DNA from: Litchfieldia stipae
GTDB lineage: Bacteria > Bacillota > Bacilli > Bacillales > Bacillaceae_L
Assembly (NCBI RefSeq): GCF_014837155.1
Contig: NZ_JACYHA010000002.1
Coordinates: 186,001 to 250,000, forward strand
Length of the DNA: 64,000 bases
Direction of reading: 5' to 3'
Positions within the stretch are counted from its first letter, which is position 1; each line of letters opens with the position of its first letter. Below the pieces are notes generated by a model. The model had not been told where the DNA came from. It saw nothing but the letters and a program-made list of their open reading frames with translations, and did no database searches. Of the stretch, positions 25,829 to 36,161 are shown piece after piece. The position numbers and the translations under genes were made by a program.

Positions 25829-28402
25829 AAATTGATTATGCTGTCTTCTTCTTTGTCTTCGATGAAAACAGTCACTACAAATTTGGAATTCATAATCCCA
25901 AGGAAGAGGCTTTCCACATTGCTTACATTTTTTTGAGTAGGCTTTTACATTGCTTTTTAAGTGTTCATGAATTTCATCACTAAGCCCTTCTCTTACTCTT
26001 TCCCAATAAGCTGCTTCTGTACGCTGCTCAAGTCGATATAAAAATAACAAATGTAATCCGATGGCCTTATAAGAGAGCTCTAATTCTTCAAGAGTGTCCT
26101 TATTCCTAGTGATTGGCTCAGGAAGCTCTTGCCCATTTACAATTGCATACATCGTGTTTTTCCACTGCTTAACAAGTGCTGGTTCATTTGATGAAAATGG
26201 TAGATGCAAAAAGCCATAAAGCTCCATCATCGGCATTCTCACTTCAATTTCAGTATCCTGAATGTTTTCAAATAAAGCTCTTTCTTCAGCTAGAGTAGAT
26301 TTCTTCGTTCCTTTTGGACTCTCAAATTTATCCCAGATATCAAAAAAGGTTTGGAGATCTCTAGAATAACGTTGAAACCGTTCAAACACAGTATTTGTTG
26401 GTGCAATGGCAAATGTATGTACAGGCTGATCCTGATCAAATAAAAGTCGTTTCATGATTTTTATATCTTTTGTAAATGCAACTTTTCCGACATTATAAAT
26501 CCCTTTTCGACCCGCTCGACCTGCAATTTGTTTTACTTCTTGAGACGTCAAGCGCCTTCTTCTCGTTCCATCAAATTTCTCATTTTCCAAAAATACAATA
26601 CGCTGAATTGGAAGGTTTAATCCCATCCCGATTGCATCTGTTGAAACAATTACAGTTGTTTCACCATCAATAAATTGTTGCATTTGTTTCTTTCTTGTTT
26701 CAGGAGGCATACTTCCATAGATTAAGCTTACTTTATATCCTTCACTTTGTAATTTCGAAGCAGTTTCTAGTACTCTTCTTCGAGAAAAACAAACGAGAGC
26801 ATCTCCTTTTTTCGTATATTTGATGTTGAATGGTTTCCCTTCAACCTCTAACGGTACATCCCGTTTGTATTCGTGGACTTCAATATTTGCATCCTCTAAT
26901 AGCTGTAAGATCATTCTTTTTAAATTCATACTGCCGACAATATGAACTTCTTTTGCGTTAGCTTTTGTTATTGCTTTATACCACGAGAATCCTCTATCCT
27001 TGTCTGCGATCATTTGAGCCTCATCAATGACTACAACTTCATAAAAGTCCTTTTCATGGAACATTTCTACTGTTGAAGAAAGATGTCTTGCTCCATCTAC
27101 TTCCTTTTCTTCTTCACCTGTTTTTAACCCGCAAGGGACTCCTTCTGAATTTAGTTTTTCAAATACTTCAAGAGCTAATAAACGTAAAGGGGCAAGGTAA
27201 ATTCCCGAGCTAGCTTCTTTCAGACTCTGAAGTGCTTGATAGGTCTTTCCAGTATTCGTTTCACCAACATGCAAAATATATTTCGTATTGTGACTATATG
27301 ATGGGCTATATTCATGCTTGAATATGTCAGCTAAGATCCTGGCTTCTTCCTCTTTCTGACGTTGAATTTCAGCAAGTTCTTCTGCTCTTTTTCTTTCTCG
27401 CTCCTTCAAGTCATGCTCAAAGATATCTACATGCACCTCAGGATCAAATGGGATGGTTAACAGATTCATTAAATCTTCAATTCGTTCTTCCTGAATCATT
27501 AAAAAATATTGCTTTGCTAACATAGCGAGTTCATTTGCCATGTTCTTTTTATATTCTCTAATTGTTAATCTTTCTTCAGGTATATCTTCTGCATTTGACA
27601 GTTCTAGCTTAGTTATTTCTTGATACAGAAGTTTACTTATATGATCGAATACATAGTCATTAATTAAATGCTCATATATATAATAATAGGATTCAAACTC
27701 AACATTATTTTTTCCCCAAGAAATGGTTTGATTAAGATTACCAGTTAATTCATACAGAAAATCATTAACTGTTTGATAGTCAGAGATTTTTAAGGAACCC
27801 TTTGACTTTAATTGATCTTCAAATCGATAAGCTTTTGTCTCAATATATTTTTTTCTTGTTTGAAAATCATGTTGTAGCTGTTTAGCCATTTCAAATCTAA
27901 GGTATACATAATAAAAATGATGTTTTTTATTAATAAGATCTCTTGACTGTTCTTTTAATTGTGATTTAAGTTCTTCCTTTGTCTTCTCTAGTTCTACCTC
28001 TTCCATTTTCAAAAGATAGTTGCTTCTAGCATGCTCATAACGTTGGTTCCAATTTGTTTCATTATTTAAATACGTTTCATTAAGCCATTCCATTACGTGA
28101 AATGGTTTATATTCTCTTAGTTCATTTCGAAAGAGGGAATTAATGATTTTGCGATCTATTCCCTCGACCTCATATCCTAATTTGGAGAGAAACTCCTTTT
28201 TTTCCGTTCTTGATACTTTATTAGTCGCTTTATTCAGCCAAACATTGATCCAAATTTGGTCAATATAATGCATACGATCTGTTATGTAATTTTCAAATGA
28301 ACTGGGTGTATCCTGTTCACCTAAATATTGGTCAATGTCTTCTAGTATTTTTGCTTTTGTATGTTCAATAGCTTGAAGATGTGTTGCTTGTAACTGTTCC
28401 AT
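25826..28402 (-). CDS. Suv3-like superfamily-2 RNA helicase with C-terminal zinc ribbon
   Basis: An 858-residue protein. The first 340 residues are a charged helical region unlike any domain I know. The helicase core follows: motif I HVGETNTGKTYQALQ (about residue 375), motif II VIDEAQMI (about 463), motif III VGSMN, and motif VI QIAGRAGRKGIYNVG (about 625). NTGKT, DEAQ and the GRAGR motif place it with Suv3, the mitochondrial degradosome helicase. A C-terminal CxxC-x15-CxxC ribbon (CKQCGKPLP..CSDCF, about 820-845) is an extra. Likely an RNA unwinding/turnover factor. Single gene with AGGGGGG before the ATG. Confidence 0.88.
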   Translation of the reverse strand: MEQLQATHLQAIEHTKAKILEDIDQYLGEQDTPSSFENYITDRMHYIDQIWINVWLNKATNKVSRTEKKEFLSKLGYEVEGIDRKIINSLFRNELREYKPFHVMEWLNETYLNNETNWNQRYEHARSNYLLKMEEVELEKTKEELKSQLKEQSRDLINKKHHFYYVYLRFEMAKQLQHDFQTRKKYIETKAYRFEDQLKSKGSLKISDYQTVNDFLYELTGNLNQTISWGKNNVEFESYYYIYEHLINDYVFDHISKLLYQEITKLELSNAEDIPEERLTIREYKKNMANELAMLAKQYFLMIQEERIEDLMNLLTIPFDPEVHVDIFEHDLKERERKRAEELAEIQRQKEEEARILADIFKHEYSPSYSHNTKYILHVGETNTGKTYQALQSLKEASSGIYLAPLRLLALEVFEKLNSEGVPCGLKTGEEEKEVDGARHLSSTVEMFHEKDFYEVVVIDEAQMIADKDRGFSWYKAITKANAKEVHIVGSMNLKRMILQLLEDANIEVHEYKRDVPLEVEGKPFNIKYTKKGDALVCFSRRRVLETASKLQSEGYKVSLIYGSMPPETRKKQMQQFIDGETTVIVSTDAIGMGLNLPIQRIVFLENEKFDGTRRRRLTSQEVKQIAGRAGRKGIYNVGKVAFTKDIKIMKRLLFDQDQPVHTFAIAPTNTVFERFQRYSRDLQTFFDIWDKFESPKGTKKSTLAEERALFENIQDTEIEVRMPMMELYGFLHLPFSSNEPALVKQWKNTMYAIVNGQELPEPITRNKDTLEELELSYKAIGLHLLFLYRLEQRTEAAYWERVREGLSDEIHEHLKSNVKAYSKKCKQCGKPLPWDYEFQICSDCFHRRQRRRQHNQF

Positions 28403-28444
28403 GTTACCCCCCTATTTGTTTGTTCGGTCATTAAGTGTAGCTAT

Positions 28445-29938
28445 TCATTCATAATGCTCATAGATTGTATTTATCATTTGATCTTCAATCTTTTTCCCGA
28501 TTGATTCATCTAATAAGTTATTTAAGATGATTGAAAAAATGAGAGTTTCACCTGTTTTAGTTTCAAGATATCCAGACAATGAGCTAACGGATGTAATTGT
28601 ACCAGTTTTTGCTCTTACTTTCCCTAATAAGGTGGGTGAAGTTAATCGATATCTTAATGTTCCTCCAAGTAATCGTTCATTAAATCCAGATACAGGTAGT
28701 GAATCAAGATAATGATCAAACCAGGGTTTTGATTGAACAAGATATAATAGATTGGTCACTTCATTTGGGGTTACTAAGTTGACATGTGAAATTCCTGAAC
28801 CATCTCGAATCAGAAGTTTATCAGAGTTAATCCCCAAATTAGTTAATTCATTATTTACAATCTCAATCCCTGACTCCCAAGTACCTTCGTCATTCTTCAC
28901 TTTTCCCATCGCTTTCACTAACGTTTCACCGTGACCATTATTACTTAATTTCATAAAAGGAACAAGTAAATTGGACAAAGTCATTGACTGATGATCGACA
29001 AGGAGATCTGCACCATTGGGAGTAACACCAGTTTTCAAATTCCCCTTAACTTCAATCTCATTTGACTGTAGTGATGATGCTAGTAAATGAACGACGTAAT
29101 TTGTTGGTTCCCAAACAGAAACCCACTCTTTAACTAATCTCCCTTTTAATGGAATAGTGCCAGTGACGTGAATAATATTTTCCCCATGCTCACGTTCTAT
29201 CTTTATAAGGTGTTTCCCTTTATTTTCAATGGTTTTAGTTTCATTTTTGATGACAAGGTAATCTGTAGCTGGACTTAATTTAACGATTGCTTCATCATTT
29301 ACTTTTTTTCCTGGCGAAACTTCAACTATGATTGTTCCTGCGTCATAGTCTTTGTCTGGCGAGACTGTCAAGGCTGATATTTGTGCACCATAATATGTAG
29401 TTTCATCACTCCATGGCAAATCAACGGAATACCTAATAGAATCATAATATGTATCATCACCAATCAGGTTTCCGTTTACTTTTTTTATCCCATGTTCGTG
29501 AAGTTCTTTCACCATCTTATCAAGGTCTTCTTTTAATAATGTAGGGTCACCATTTCCCTTAATATATAAATTACCATTCAACGTCTCATTTTTTATTTTT
29601 CCATCTGTTAATAGTTGTGTTTTAAATCGATAATCTTTCCCTAAAACGGAAAGAGCCGCGGCAGAGGTAAATAGCTTTAAATTAGAGGCAGGTCTTAATC
29701 TGGTATCTCCAATATGCTCATAAAGGATTTCACCTGTTTTAGCAGAGCGGATACTGACCCCAGTCAAACTTCCTTGTAATTGTGGTTCTTTATTAATCAT
29801 TTGATTTAATGTTTTAGTCAAATCATTTCCCTCTTCAAATGCTTGGACATCATTTGCTTTATAGAAGTGTATATATATGGAGACCAATAATATTAGGAAG
29901 AATACGGATAATGCTATTGTTATTGGCTTTTTATGCAA
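28445..29938 (-). CDS. dacC: D-Ala-D-Ala carboxypeptidase/endopeptidase, peptidase S13 (PBP4a-type)
   Basis: A 497-residue low-molecular-mass penicillin-binding protein with an N-terminal membrane anchor/signal (ITIALSVFFLILLVSIYIHF). The active-site motifs are SNLK (about residue 83), SNN in KLSNNGHGETLVK, and KTG in RAKTGTITSVSSLSG (about 447). Between SxxK and SxN lie the large insert domains typical of PBP4/DacB/DacC. It trims or cleaves peptidoglycan crosslinks outside the membrane. The start is TTG with AAGGTG five bases upstream. B. subtilis DacC (491 residues) is the nearest relative I know. Confidence 0.92.
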   Translation of the reverse strand: MHKKPITIALSVFFLILLVSIYIHFYKANDVQAFEEGNDLTKTLNQMINKEPQLQGSLTGVSIRSAKTGEILYEHIGDTRLRPASNLKLFTSAAALSVLGKDYRFKTQLLTDGKIKNETLNGNLYIKGNGDPTLLKEDLDKMVKELHEHGIKKVNGNLIGDDTYYDSIRYSVDLPWSDETTYYGAQISALTVSPDKDYDAGTIIVEVSPGKKVNDEAIVKLSPATDYLVIKNETKTIENKGKHLIKIEREHGENIIHVTGTIPLKGRLVKEWVSVWEPTNYVVHLLASSLQSNEIEVKGNLKTGVTPNGADLLVDHQSMTLSNLLVPFMKLSNNGHGETLVKAMGKVKNDEGTWESGIEIVNNELTNLGINSDKLLIRDGSGISHVNLVTPNEVTNLLYLVQSKPWFDHYLDSLPVSGFNERLLGGTLRYRLTSPTLLGKVRAKTGTITSVSSLSGYLETKTGETLIFSIILNNLLDESIGKKIEDQMINTIYEHYE

Positions 29939-30070
29939 TTCATCACCTTCTCATTTATCATTATGAATTACTATTATTTCCAATCATATCTATTATTAGT
30001 ATAATACAGAGACTGATTCATAAATTGTTATACGTTTATAATTCAGTCTCTATTAATTAATCAACGTAGG

Positions 30071-33000
30071 CTATTTCAAGATAAATTGTGTTTGGCTATA
30101 GCCTTCTTTTGTTTTTGAGACTTCAAGTATGGCTGGTATAGCTGCTTTTAGTTCTTGAACGTGTGATATAACGCCTATCATGCGACCAGATTGTTGAAGT
30201 TCAATAAGTGTATCAATGGATTTGTATAGCGATTCTTCATCAAGAGAGCCAAATCCTTCATCAATGAACATCGTTTCAATAGAAACTCCACCTTGAAAGC
30301 TTTGAATCACATCTGCCATTCCTAAAGCTAAACAAAGTGATGCATTAAATTTCTCTCCACCAGATAAGGTTTTCACATCTCTAGTCATACCAGTATAGGC
30401 ATCATACACATCTAGACCAAGTCCACTTTGTTTACCACGACTTTCTTGACGGTCACTTCGTATTAAATAGAATTGACCATTTGACAAAGTCTTGAGTCTT
30501 TCGTTCGCAGCCTGAATAATTTGCTCTAAATATTCAATTTGAATATATCGTTCAAATGATATTTTCTTCTGGTTTTGTCCTCTAACCATATCGTATAAAT
30601 CTGTTATAATTGATAACTGCTTTTCATGTGTTGCTACTTGCTCATTAGAAGTACGAATATTACGTAATAACTGTTCTCCCTCAGACTTGTAATCTTTTGA
30701 TAAGTTGTATGCATGAAGTGCTGTTTCATATGCATGTTTTAATTCTTTTAATGTCTGTTCCATTTCAGTTAAATCAACAGACTTCTTATCCTTTAACTCA
30801 AGTTCTAGTTCATTTACTTGCTGTGTTAATGAATGGTGAAGTTGTTTAAATGTCGTGAATTCGTTTTTTAATTGTTCTAATTTCTCTTTTGGTTGTTTCG
30901 ATTTAACATAATCATCTTTTGATTCAAATGATGCTGCATGAAGTGCTTGGTCAAACTGATGAGATGCTTCTAGTTTTTTCGAGATGACTTCATTTAATTG
31001 TTTTCTTGCGTGTTCAACATTTAAACTAGCTGTTGATAGAGATGCTGTTGCTTGTTGATATTCATTTTGAACCTGTTCCCAGGCATTCTCGAGTGCTGCT
31101 CTATATTGTTCGGTTTCTAAAATTCTTGTTTCTAGCTTTGTTAATATTTGCATTTCTTCAGGTATGATTTGTTGTTTGTTTTCAAGGATTGCTTTATTTG
31201 TATCATAAGCAGTCTTGGTTTCAAGGTATTCCTTTTCTACATTTACTTTCTTTTGAGTCGTTAAATCTAGCTCTTTTTCAATCGTGTCAAATTTATCTCT
31301 TAGTGGCTGTAAAGTAGAACGAATTTGTTGCAAGTGATCAAGAGTCATTCGTAATTTTTTTCCTTCTGCAACTAAATACTCAGCTTCATCGTTTATTGAA
31401 GCTGTTGTTAAGCTTGTCACTTCTTTCAGTTTTATGTTCAACTGTTCAAAAGATGTTCGATATTCAGCTTGAATTGTACGGAACTTTGTTTCATACGTGT
31501 TACTTTCTTGTTTAGAGGCATCAAGCTGTTCTTTAGTAACAATGATCTCATTTTCATTTGCCTTTTTCGGATGCTCTAGACTTCCACAAACTGGACAAGC
31601 GTTGCCATCATGTAGATGTGCAGCAAGTACACTTGCTTGTGAATTGACCCAAGCATTCTCGATTTGCTTATACTGTTCAGACCAATTGTGATAAGCATTT
31701 TCTGCATTCTTAAGGTCAACTTCAAGTGTTTCCACTTGCTTTTGTATTCTTATCACTTCATTAATGGTTTTATATTGTTCTCTTAATTGAGCATGTTTTT
31801 CTTGAATTTCCGGCAACTGATCAACTGTTCTTTCCTTTTCTTTTATTTGCTTTGCTAAGTCTTCTTTCTCTTGACGTGTTGAATCGATTTTATTCGAATA
31901 ATCGTTTATTAAATCAGAGTAATAATTCATTCTTTTAGTTAATTCAAGATGTAAGTCTTTTCTCTTCTTTAAATCTTTTACTTCTGGTAAATAGCTCTTT
32001 AATCGTGTAAGAAGTGCAGCAGTATTTTCACGTTCTGTTTTTTTATTTTTTTCGACTTCGAATTGTATTTGAATTTGTTCTAATCGTTGTTTTGCTACTT
32101 TTTCATGAGTTAAGGACTCTTCATATGTGTTTGTTTTATGAAGCACTTCCTGAATAAGGGAATTCAATTGGTTCTCATATGCTTGAAGATGACTAGCTCT
32201 TTCCCCCTGTTCAAACTGTTTTTCTTTCAATTCTATTTCTGCAACCTGATTATTCAATTGCTCAAGTTTTTTGTTTTTTTCAATAAGGACATTGAATCGT
32301 TCATTTAACGAGTTTGCGATATGGAATTCAGCCAATTTTAAATCATGTTTTTGATATGCAAGATCATAGTTTGACTGGTCTTTTTCCATTTGGTTTTCAT
32401 AATACGAAACTTCTTCTTCTAAAGCAGCTAAGACTTGGTTAACATTATATTGTTCCTGAGCTAATACAGAGATTAGTGTTGAATCTTCTCTCATTGGTAG
32501 CACAGATGAGATACTCTTCAAATAAGAGTCGCGTTTAATCACTTCTTGATTATAGATTTCATTGGTTACAGCTTTCTTTTCTTTTAATCGTTCACTCATT
32601 TTCTTGTAGGAGTCAGTTTTGAAGATTTTCCTTAGAATTTCCTCTTTATTTTCTGTTTGAGAGGTTAGTAGTTTTCTAAATTCTCCTTGTGGTAACATAA
32701 CGATTTGACTGAATTGATCCTGAGTAAGCCCTATTAATTCTTCGACTTTTTTATTGATTTCTGAAACAATTTGCCTGTCAACACACGGCTTCTCCCCATC
32801 AGAGCATATTTCATAAAATTCATATTTCTCACCTGTTGCACTTTTATTGCCTTGTTTGACATGGCTTAACTGTCTTAAAATTCGATATTTTCTTTCGCGC
32901 AGTTCAAACTCAAGCTCTACACATGTATGTGTTTCATCATCTGCAAAATCACTTCGTAACATCTTTGTTTCACTTCGATCCTCACCACTTGCAGATCCAT

Positions 33001-33157
33001 AAAGAGCAAAGGAAATCGCATCAAAAATGGTCGTTTTTCCTGCTCCTGTTGAACCAGACACAACAAATAGTCTGTTTTCCTTCAATTCTCTAAAATCGAT
33101 TGTCTCACTATCTCTATAAGGACCAAAAGCAGTCATTATTAACCTTATTGGCTTCAC
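30071..33157 (-). CDS. sbcC: SbcC, SMC-like subunit of the SbcCD nuclease
   Basis: A 1028-residue Rad50-like ATPase. Walker A lies at GSTGAGKTTIFDAI near residue 36, a long coiled coil runs from about 190 to 870, broken by the zinc hook CPVCGS (about residue 521), and the C-terminal half-site carries LSGGEKFNASLCLALGMADV and FIDEGFGSLDEESL. With SbcD it cleaves hairpins and protein-bound DNA ends. The start is GTG with GGGGGAG upstream, 15 bases after the sbcD stop, so the two are cotranscribed. Confidence 0.96.
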   Translation of the reverse strand: MKPIRLIMTAFGPYRDSETIDFRELKENRLFVVSGSTGAGKTTIFDAISFALYGSASGEDRSETKMLRSDFADDETHTCVELEFELRERKYRILRQLSHVKQGNKSATGEKYEFYEICSDGEKPCVDRQIVSEINKKVEELIGLTQDQFSQIVMLPQGEFRKLLTSQTENKEEILRKIFKTDSYKKMSERLKEKKAVTNEIYNQEVIKRDSYLKSISSVLPMREDSTLISVLAQEQYNVNQVLAALEEEVSYYENQMEKDQSNYDLAYQKHDLKLAEFHIANSLNERFNVLIEKNKKLEQLNNQVAEIELKEKQFEQGERASHLQAYENQLNSLIQEVLHKTNTYEESLTHEKVAKQRLEQIQIQFEVEKNKKTERENTAALLTRLKSYLPEVKDLKKRKDLHLELTKRMNYYSDLINDYSNKIDSTRQEKEDLAKQIKEKERTVDQLPEIQEKHAQLREQYKTINEVIRIQKQVETLEVDLKNAENAYHNWSEQYKQIENAWVNSQASVLAAHLHDGNACPVCGSLEHPKKANENEIIVTKEQLDASKQESNTYETKFRTIQAEYRTSFEQLNIKLKEVTSLTTASINDEAEYLVAEGKKLRMTLDHLQQIRSTLQPLRDKFDTIEKELDLTTQKKVNVEKEYLETKTAYDTNKAILENKQQIIPEEMQILTKLETRILETEQYRAALENAWEQVQNEYQQATASLSTASLNVEHARKQLNEVISKKLEASHQFDQALHAASFESKDDYVKSKQPKEKLEQLKNEFTTFKQLHHSLTQQVNELELELKDKKSVDLTEMEQTLKELKHAYETALHAYNLSKDYKSEGEQLLRNIRTSNEQVATHEKQLSIITDLYDMVRGQNQKKISFERYIQIEYLEQIIQAANERLKTLSNGQFYLIRSDRQESRGKQSGLGLDVYDAYTGMTRDVKTLSGGEKFNASLCLALGMADVIQSFQGGVSIETMFIDEGFGSLDEESLYKSIDTLIELQQSGRMIGVISHVQELKAAIPAILEVSKTKEGYSQTQFILK

Positions 33158-33172
33158 TAGTTTTCTCCCCCT

Positions 33173-34366
33173 TTATGATTTTGTAACTAGATCTTTATTC
33201 ACAGTGTGTGTCTCGTTTTGATGATGTAGAAATTCTTGTAAAATTTCTTTGAAGATAGTTTCCGTTTCTTCAGATGCCTCTGTTCCTTTCACTTCTTGAT
33301 AAAAGGCATGAAAAAGTGATAAATCATCCATTTTATGTCGTTCGATTATTTCTTTGGTGTCATCTTGATCATTTTTTTGTAAGATAGGAATTTTACGTTC
33401 AACATGCATTGCATTAGGATAAACGGAGCGGATTTTTTCCATTGGTGATAGTACAGGCGTTTCATCAAGTAAGCGAACAAATACATAATCATCATTTCGC
33501 TCATGATTCATTAAATCAACAATCGTTGATTCTACCGTTCGAACATTTCTTCTTGGGATAAGTTCTCGCTTATCAATTGTGACGTTACCTTCTCCATCTA
33601 ACTCAACAACTAGAAAGCCTTTTTTGTGATTTTCCTCTGATATCGAATATTTAAGAGGTGAACCAGCATATCTAATCGTTTCATTAAGAACAAAGTGGGC
33701 CTGATGTAAATGACCTAAAGCGGTGTAATGGAAATTTGTAAATAGGCCAGCACTCACATGCTCAGCTCCACCAATTGCAAGTGGACGTTCCGAATCACTA
33801 GTATTTTCTTTTTCCTCACCAGATGGTGTCACAAAAGCATGTCCAACAAGAACATGTCTTGCAGTCTTATCGTAATTTTCAATAATGTGATCAGTTATTT
33901 TCTTCATCGCATCATGATGAGAACGTATTTTTTCATCATCAAATAAGTGTCTTACATAGCTTGGGTCAGTATATGGGATTAGGTGAAAATGGACTTCACC
34001 ATGTTGATCATTTAAAATGACAGGACGAAGCTCTTTGCTTAGTTGGCCGACAATATGATAGCCATTGTTTTTCATCAACTGACTTCCAAAATGCAAACGA
34101 CCTGGACTATCATGGTTTCCTGCAATGGCTAATACTGGTGTATTCAAATCAATGACAATTTTCTCTAGTAGTTTGTCTAATAAATGAACAGCTTCTGTAG
34201 GTGGAACTGCTCTGTCATATAAATCACCAGCAATGATGACAGCATCAGGTTTTTCTTCTTCAATCTTGTCTATAAATTGCTGTAATACATATTCTTGATC
34301 TTCCGTCATATATATTCCTTGAACAAGCTTACCTAAGTGCCAATCTGCAGTGTGAAATAACTTCAT
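33173..34366 (-). CDS. sbcD: SbcD, Mre11-like nuclease subunit
   Basis: A 397-residue calcineurin-like phosphoesterase. The metal motifs are DWHLGK (DxH), AGDLYDRAVPP (GDxxD), AGNHDSPGR (GNHD), GHAFVTP and GHLHQAH (GHxH). It is the nuclease partner of SbcC for hairpin opening at palindromes. It is the first gene of the operon with AAAGGAG before the ATG. This host carries several long-hairpin repeats, which are natural substrates of this enzyme. Confidence 0.96.
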   Translation of the reverse strand: MKLFHTADWHLGKLVQGIYMTEDQEYVLQQFIDKIEEEKPDAVIIAGDLYDRAVPPTEAVHLLDKLLEKIVIDLNTPVLAIAGNHDSPGRLHFGSQLMKNNGYHIVGQLSKELRPVILNDQHGEVHFHLIPYTDPSYVRHLFDDEKIRSHHDAMKKITDHIIENYDKTARHVLVGHAFVTPSGEEKENTSDSERPLAIGGAEHVSAGLFTNFHYTALGHLHQAHFVLNETIRYAGSPLKYSISEENHKKGFLVVELDGEGNVTIDKRELIPRRNVRTVESTIVDLMNHERNDDYVFVRLLDETPVLSPMEKIRSVYPNAMHVERKIPILQKNDQDDTKEIIERHKMDDLSLFHAFYQEVKGTEASEETETIFKEILQEFLHHQNETHTVNKDLVTKS

Positions 34367-34437
34367 TGAAAACAGCTCCTTTATTCCTTTTTACATATTT
34401 ATAATCTTTAGCATTCTACTACTTATTTTACACTACT

Positions 34438-34475
34438 AAAAAGGACTATGTCGCTTCATCAACATAGTCCTTTTT
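34438..34475. terminator. terminator between the HAD gene and sbcD
   Basis: AAAAGGACTATGT pairs with ACATAGTCCTTTT, with T-runs in both directions. Confidence 0.85.
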
Positions 34476-34498
34476 GTATAATTCTTGGAAGTAATCTT

Positions 34499-35299
34499 CT
34501 ATACTAATTTCAATATATTCTTAATTGCATATGATACTCCACTATCATTATTACTCTTTGTTACATGTGTGGCACGTTCTTTAATAGCCTCTGGTGCATT
34601 ATCCATCGCAAATGACATCGTTGATATGTCAAATTGTGAAAGATCGTTTCCACCATCACCAAATGAATAAATTTCAGCGTATTTCTTTCCTCTCATTTCT
34701 TCAAATCGGCGTATCGCTTTTCCTTTTTGTGCGTCTGAAGATGTTATTTCAACATTATTTGGAAAAGAAGAAGAACATGATATTTCATCGATTAATAGAA
34801 GACGATTTCTTACTTCTTTAATTCGATGACTTTGTGCACTTTCTACCCAAGCAATTATTTTATATATTTTTAAATGATCCAATTCTAATATACGATCGTA
34901 GTCTTGCTCATCAAACATTGTTTGAATTTCTTCACTAGTTTTTCCTCGTAATTGTGGCAATGTCGCAGGATAGCCACCCTGGTTGGTATAAACTAAAATA
35001 CCAACATGAAGATCTTTTAATTCTTGAATAAGATCCTTGTATAGCGTTAGAGGGATTGTTGTCTCATATAAGGTCTCACCAGTTTCAGAAAAAATCATAG
35101 AACCATTTAAACAAAAAATAGGGCAATTTAATTCTGTCACTCCTGGTATTTTGATAACATCCTTATATTGACGACCTGTATTAATAATCACATCAATTCC
35201 TTTAGTTTTCAAATCATGAATAACAGCATGATCTTCATCAGAAATCTGGTGCTCTGAATTAAGTAATGTTCCATCTAAATCTATTGATACACACTTCAT
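34499..35299 (-). CDS. Cof-type HAD-IIB phosphatase
   Basis: A 266-residue haloacid-dehalogenase phosphatase. Motif I SIDLDGTLL (nucleophile Asp), motif II Ser/Thr in INTGRQ, the conserved Lys in KGKAIRRFEE and motif IV FGDGGNDLSQFD are all present, with a C2B cap between. Such enzymes dephosphorylate sugar phosphates, FMN or PLP; this substrate is unknown. It is monocistronic with AAAGGGGC upstream of the ATG. Confidence 0.92.
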   Translation of the reverse strand: MKCVSIDLDGTLLNSEHQISDEDHAVIHDLKTKGIDVIINTGRQYKDVIKIPGVTELNCPIFCLNGSMIFSETGETLYETTIPLTLYKDLIQELKDLHVGILVYTNQGGYPATLPQLRGKTSEEIQTMFDEQDYDRILELDHLKIYKIIAWVESAQSHRIKEVRNRLLLIDEISCSSSFPNNVEITSSDAQKGKAIRRFEEMRGKKYAEIYSFGDGGNDLSQFDISTMSFAMDNAPEAIKERATHVTKSNNDSGVSYAIKNILKLV

Positions 35300-35376
35300 A
35301 AATTATGCCCCTTTATAAAAACAATCTTTTAAAATAGTATCAATTGCTGGCATTAATTTCAATATATTTCCTAAAA

Positions 35377-36003
35377 TTAAACGCGAATTTGTTCTTTTTC
35401 TAATGTAGCGACGCTATCCTTTTCCATTTTCTTTATTGGTGATTTTTTATATCTGCCAATTAAACTACTTGCAATGAAAATACATAACACAGAAAGTAAA
35501 GCCTTTGACCAGCCTACAATTGCAAGTGCGAATAAAATGATTAATGAATCACAAATAAAAATGACTAAACCTCTATTTAATCCTAATTTCTTCTCAAAAA
35601 AGAGACCAAGTATATGAATTCCACCAAGCGATGACCCATTATTTAGAACAAATGTTACACCAATTCCAATTAATAATCCAGAAAGTATTGCTGCAATGAG
35701 CATATTCATTTCAAAAGGAGGAATCCATAAGTCTAGTAGGTCGCGAATGAATGAGATGGCTGTTATAGAGAGTAGACTAGATAGGGTAAACCATTTCCCT
35801 AATTGCTGATAAGAGATAATAAAGAATGGTAAGTTAACAATAAAAAACCAAATTCCCCAAGATGCTTCAGTAATGTATGTAAGAATTGTGGCAATTCCTG
35901 CAGTACCACCAAACGTTAGTAGACTAAGAGAAAGAAGTTTGATTCCAAGCGAAGTAAGTAATAGACCGAGAAAAACGAAGATCAGTTTTTTAATTAAATT
36001 CAT
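35377..36003 (-). CDS. YitT/YczE-family membrane protein
   Basis: A 208-residue protein with five to six membrane segments and the glycine-rich FGGTAGIATILTYITEASWG stretch seen in the YitT/YczE/YyaS group. It lacks the C-terminal cytoplasmic DUF2179 domain of full-length YitT proteins and ends with a charged tail. The function of the family is not settled. The ATG at 36003 has GGAGGG upstream; longer in-frame starts have no ribosome site. Confidence 0.82.
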   Translation of the reverse strand: MNLIKKLIFVFLGLLLTSLGIKLLSLSLLTFGGTAGIATILTYITEASWGIWFFIVNLPFFIISYQQLGKWFTLSSLLSITAISFIRDLLDLWIPPFEMNMLIAAILSGLLIGIGVTFVLNNGSSLGGIHILGLFFEKKLGLNRGLVIFICDSLIILFALAIVGWSKALLSVLCIFIASSLIGRYKKSPIKKMEKDSVATLEKEQIRV

Positions 36004-36129
36004 AATTCCCTCCATAAAATCATTGTACATTTAAATTTATCTATATAAGCCAGATTGGTCAATAGATATACAAGTAATAAGTCAAATCAAAACTTTTTGA
36101 TATATCTGTCAAAAAATAAAATCTCATAA

Positions 36130-36157
36130 AAATAGTGAGGCTTTCACCCCACTATTT
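36130..36157 (-). terminator. terminator of the glutamine synthetase gene
   Basis: AAATAGTG (36130-36137) pairs with CACTATTT (36150-36157), followed by TTTTTA on the minus strand, right after the stop codon. Confidence 0.85.
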
Positions 36158-36161
36158 CCTA

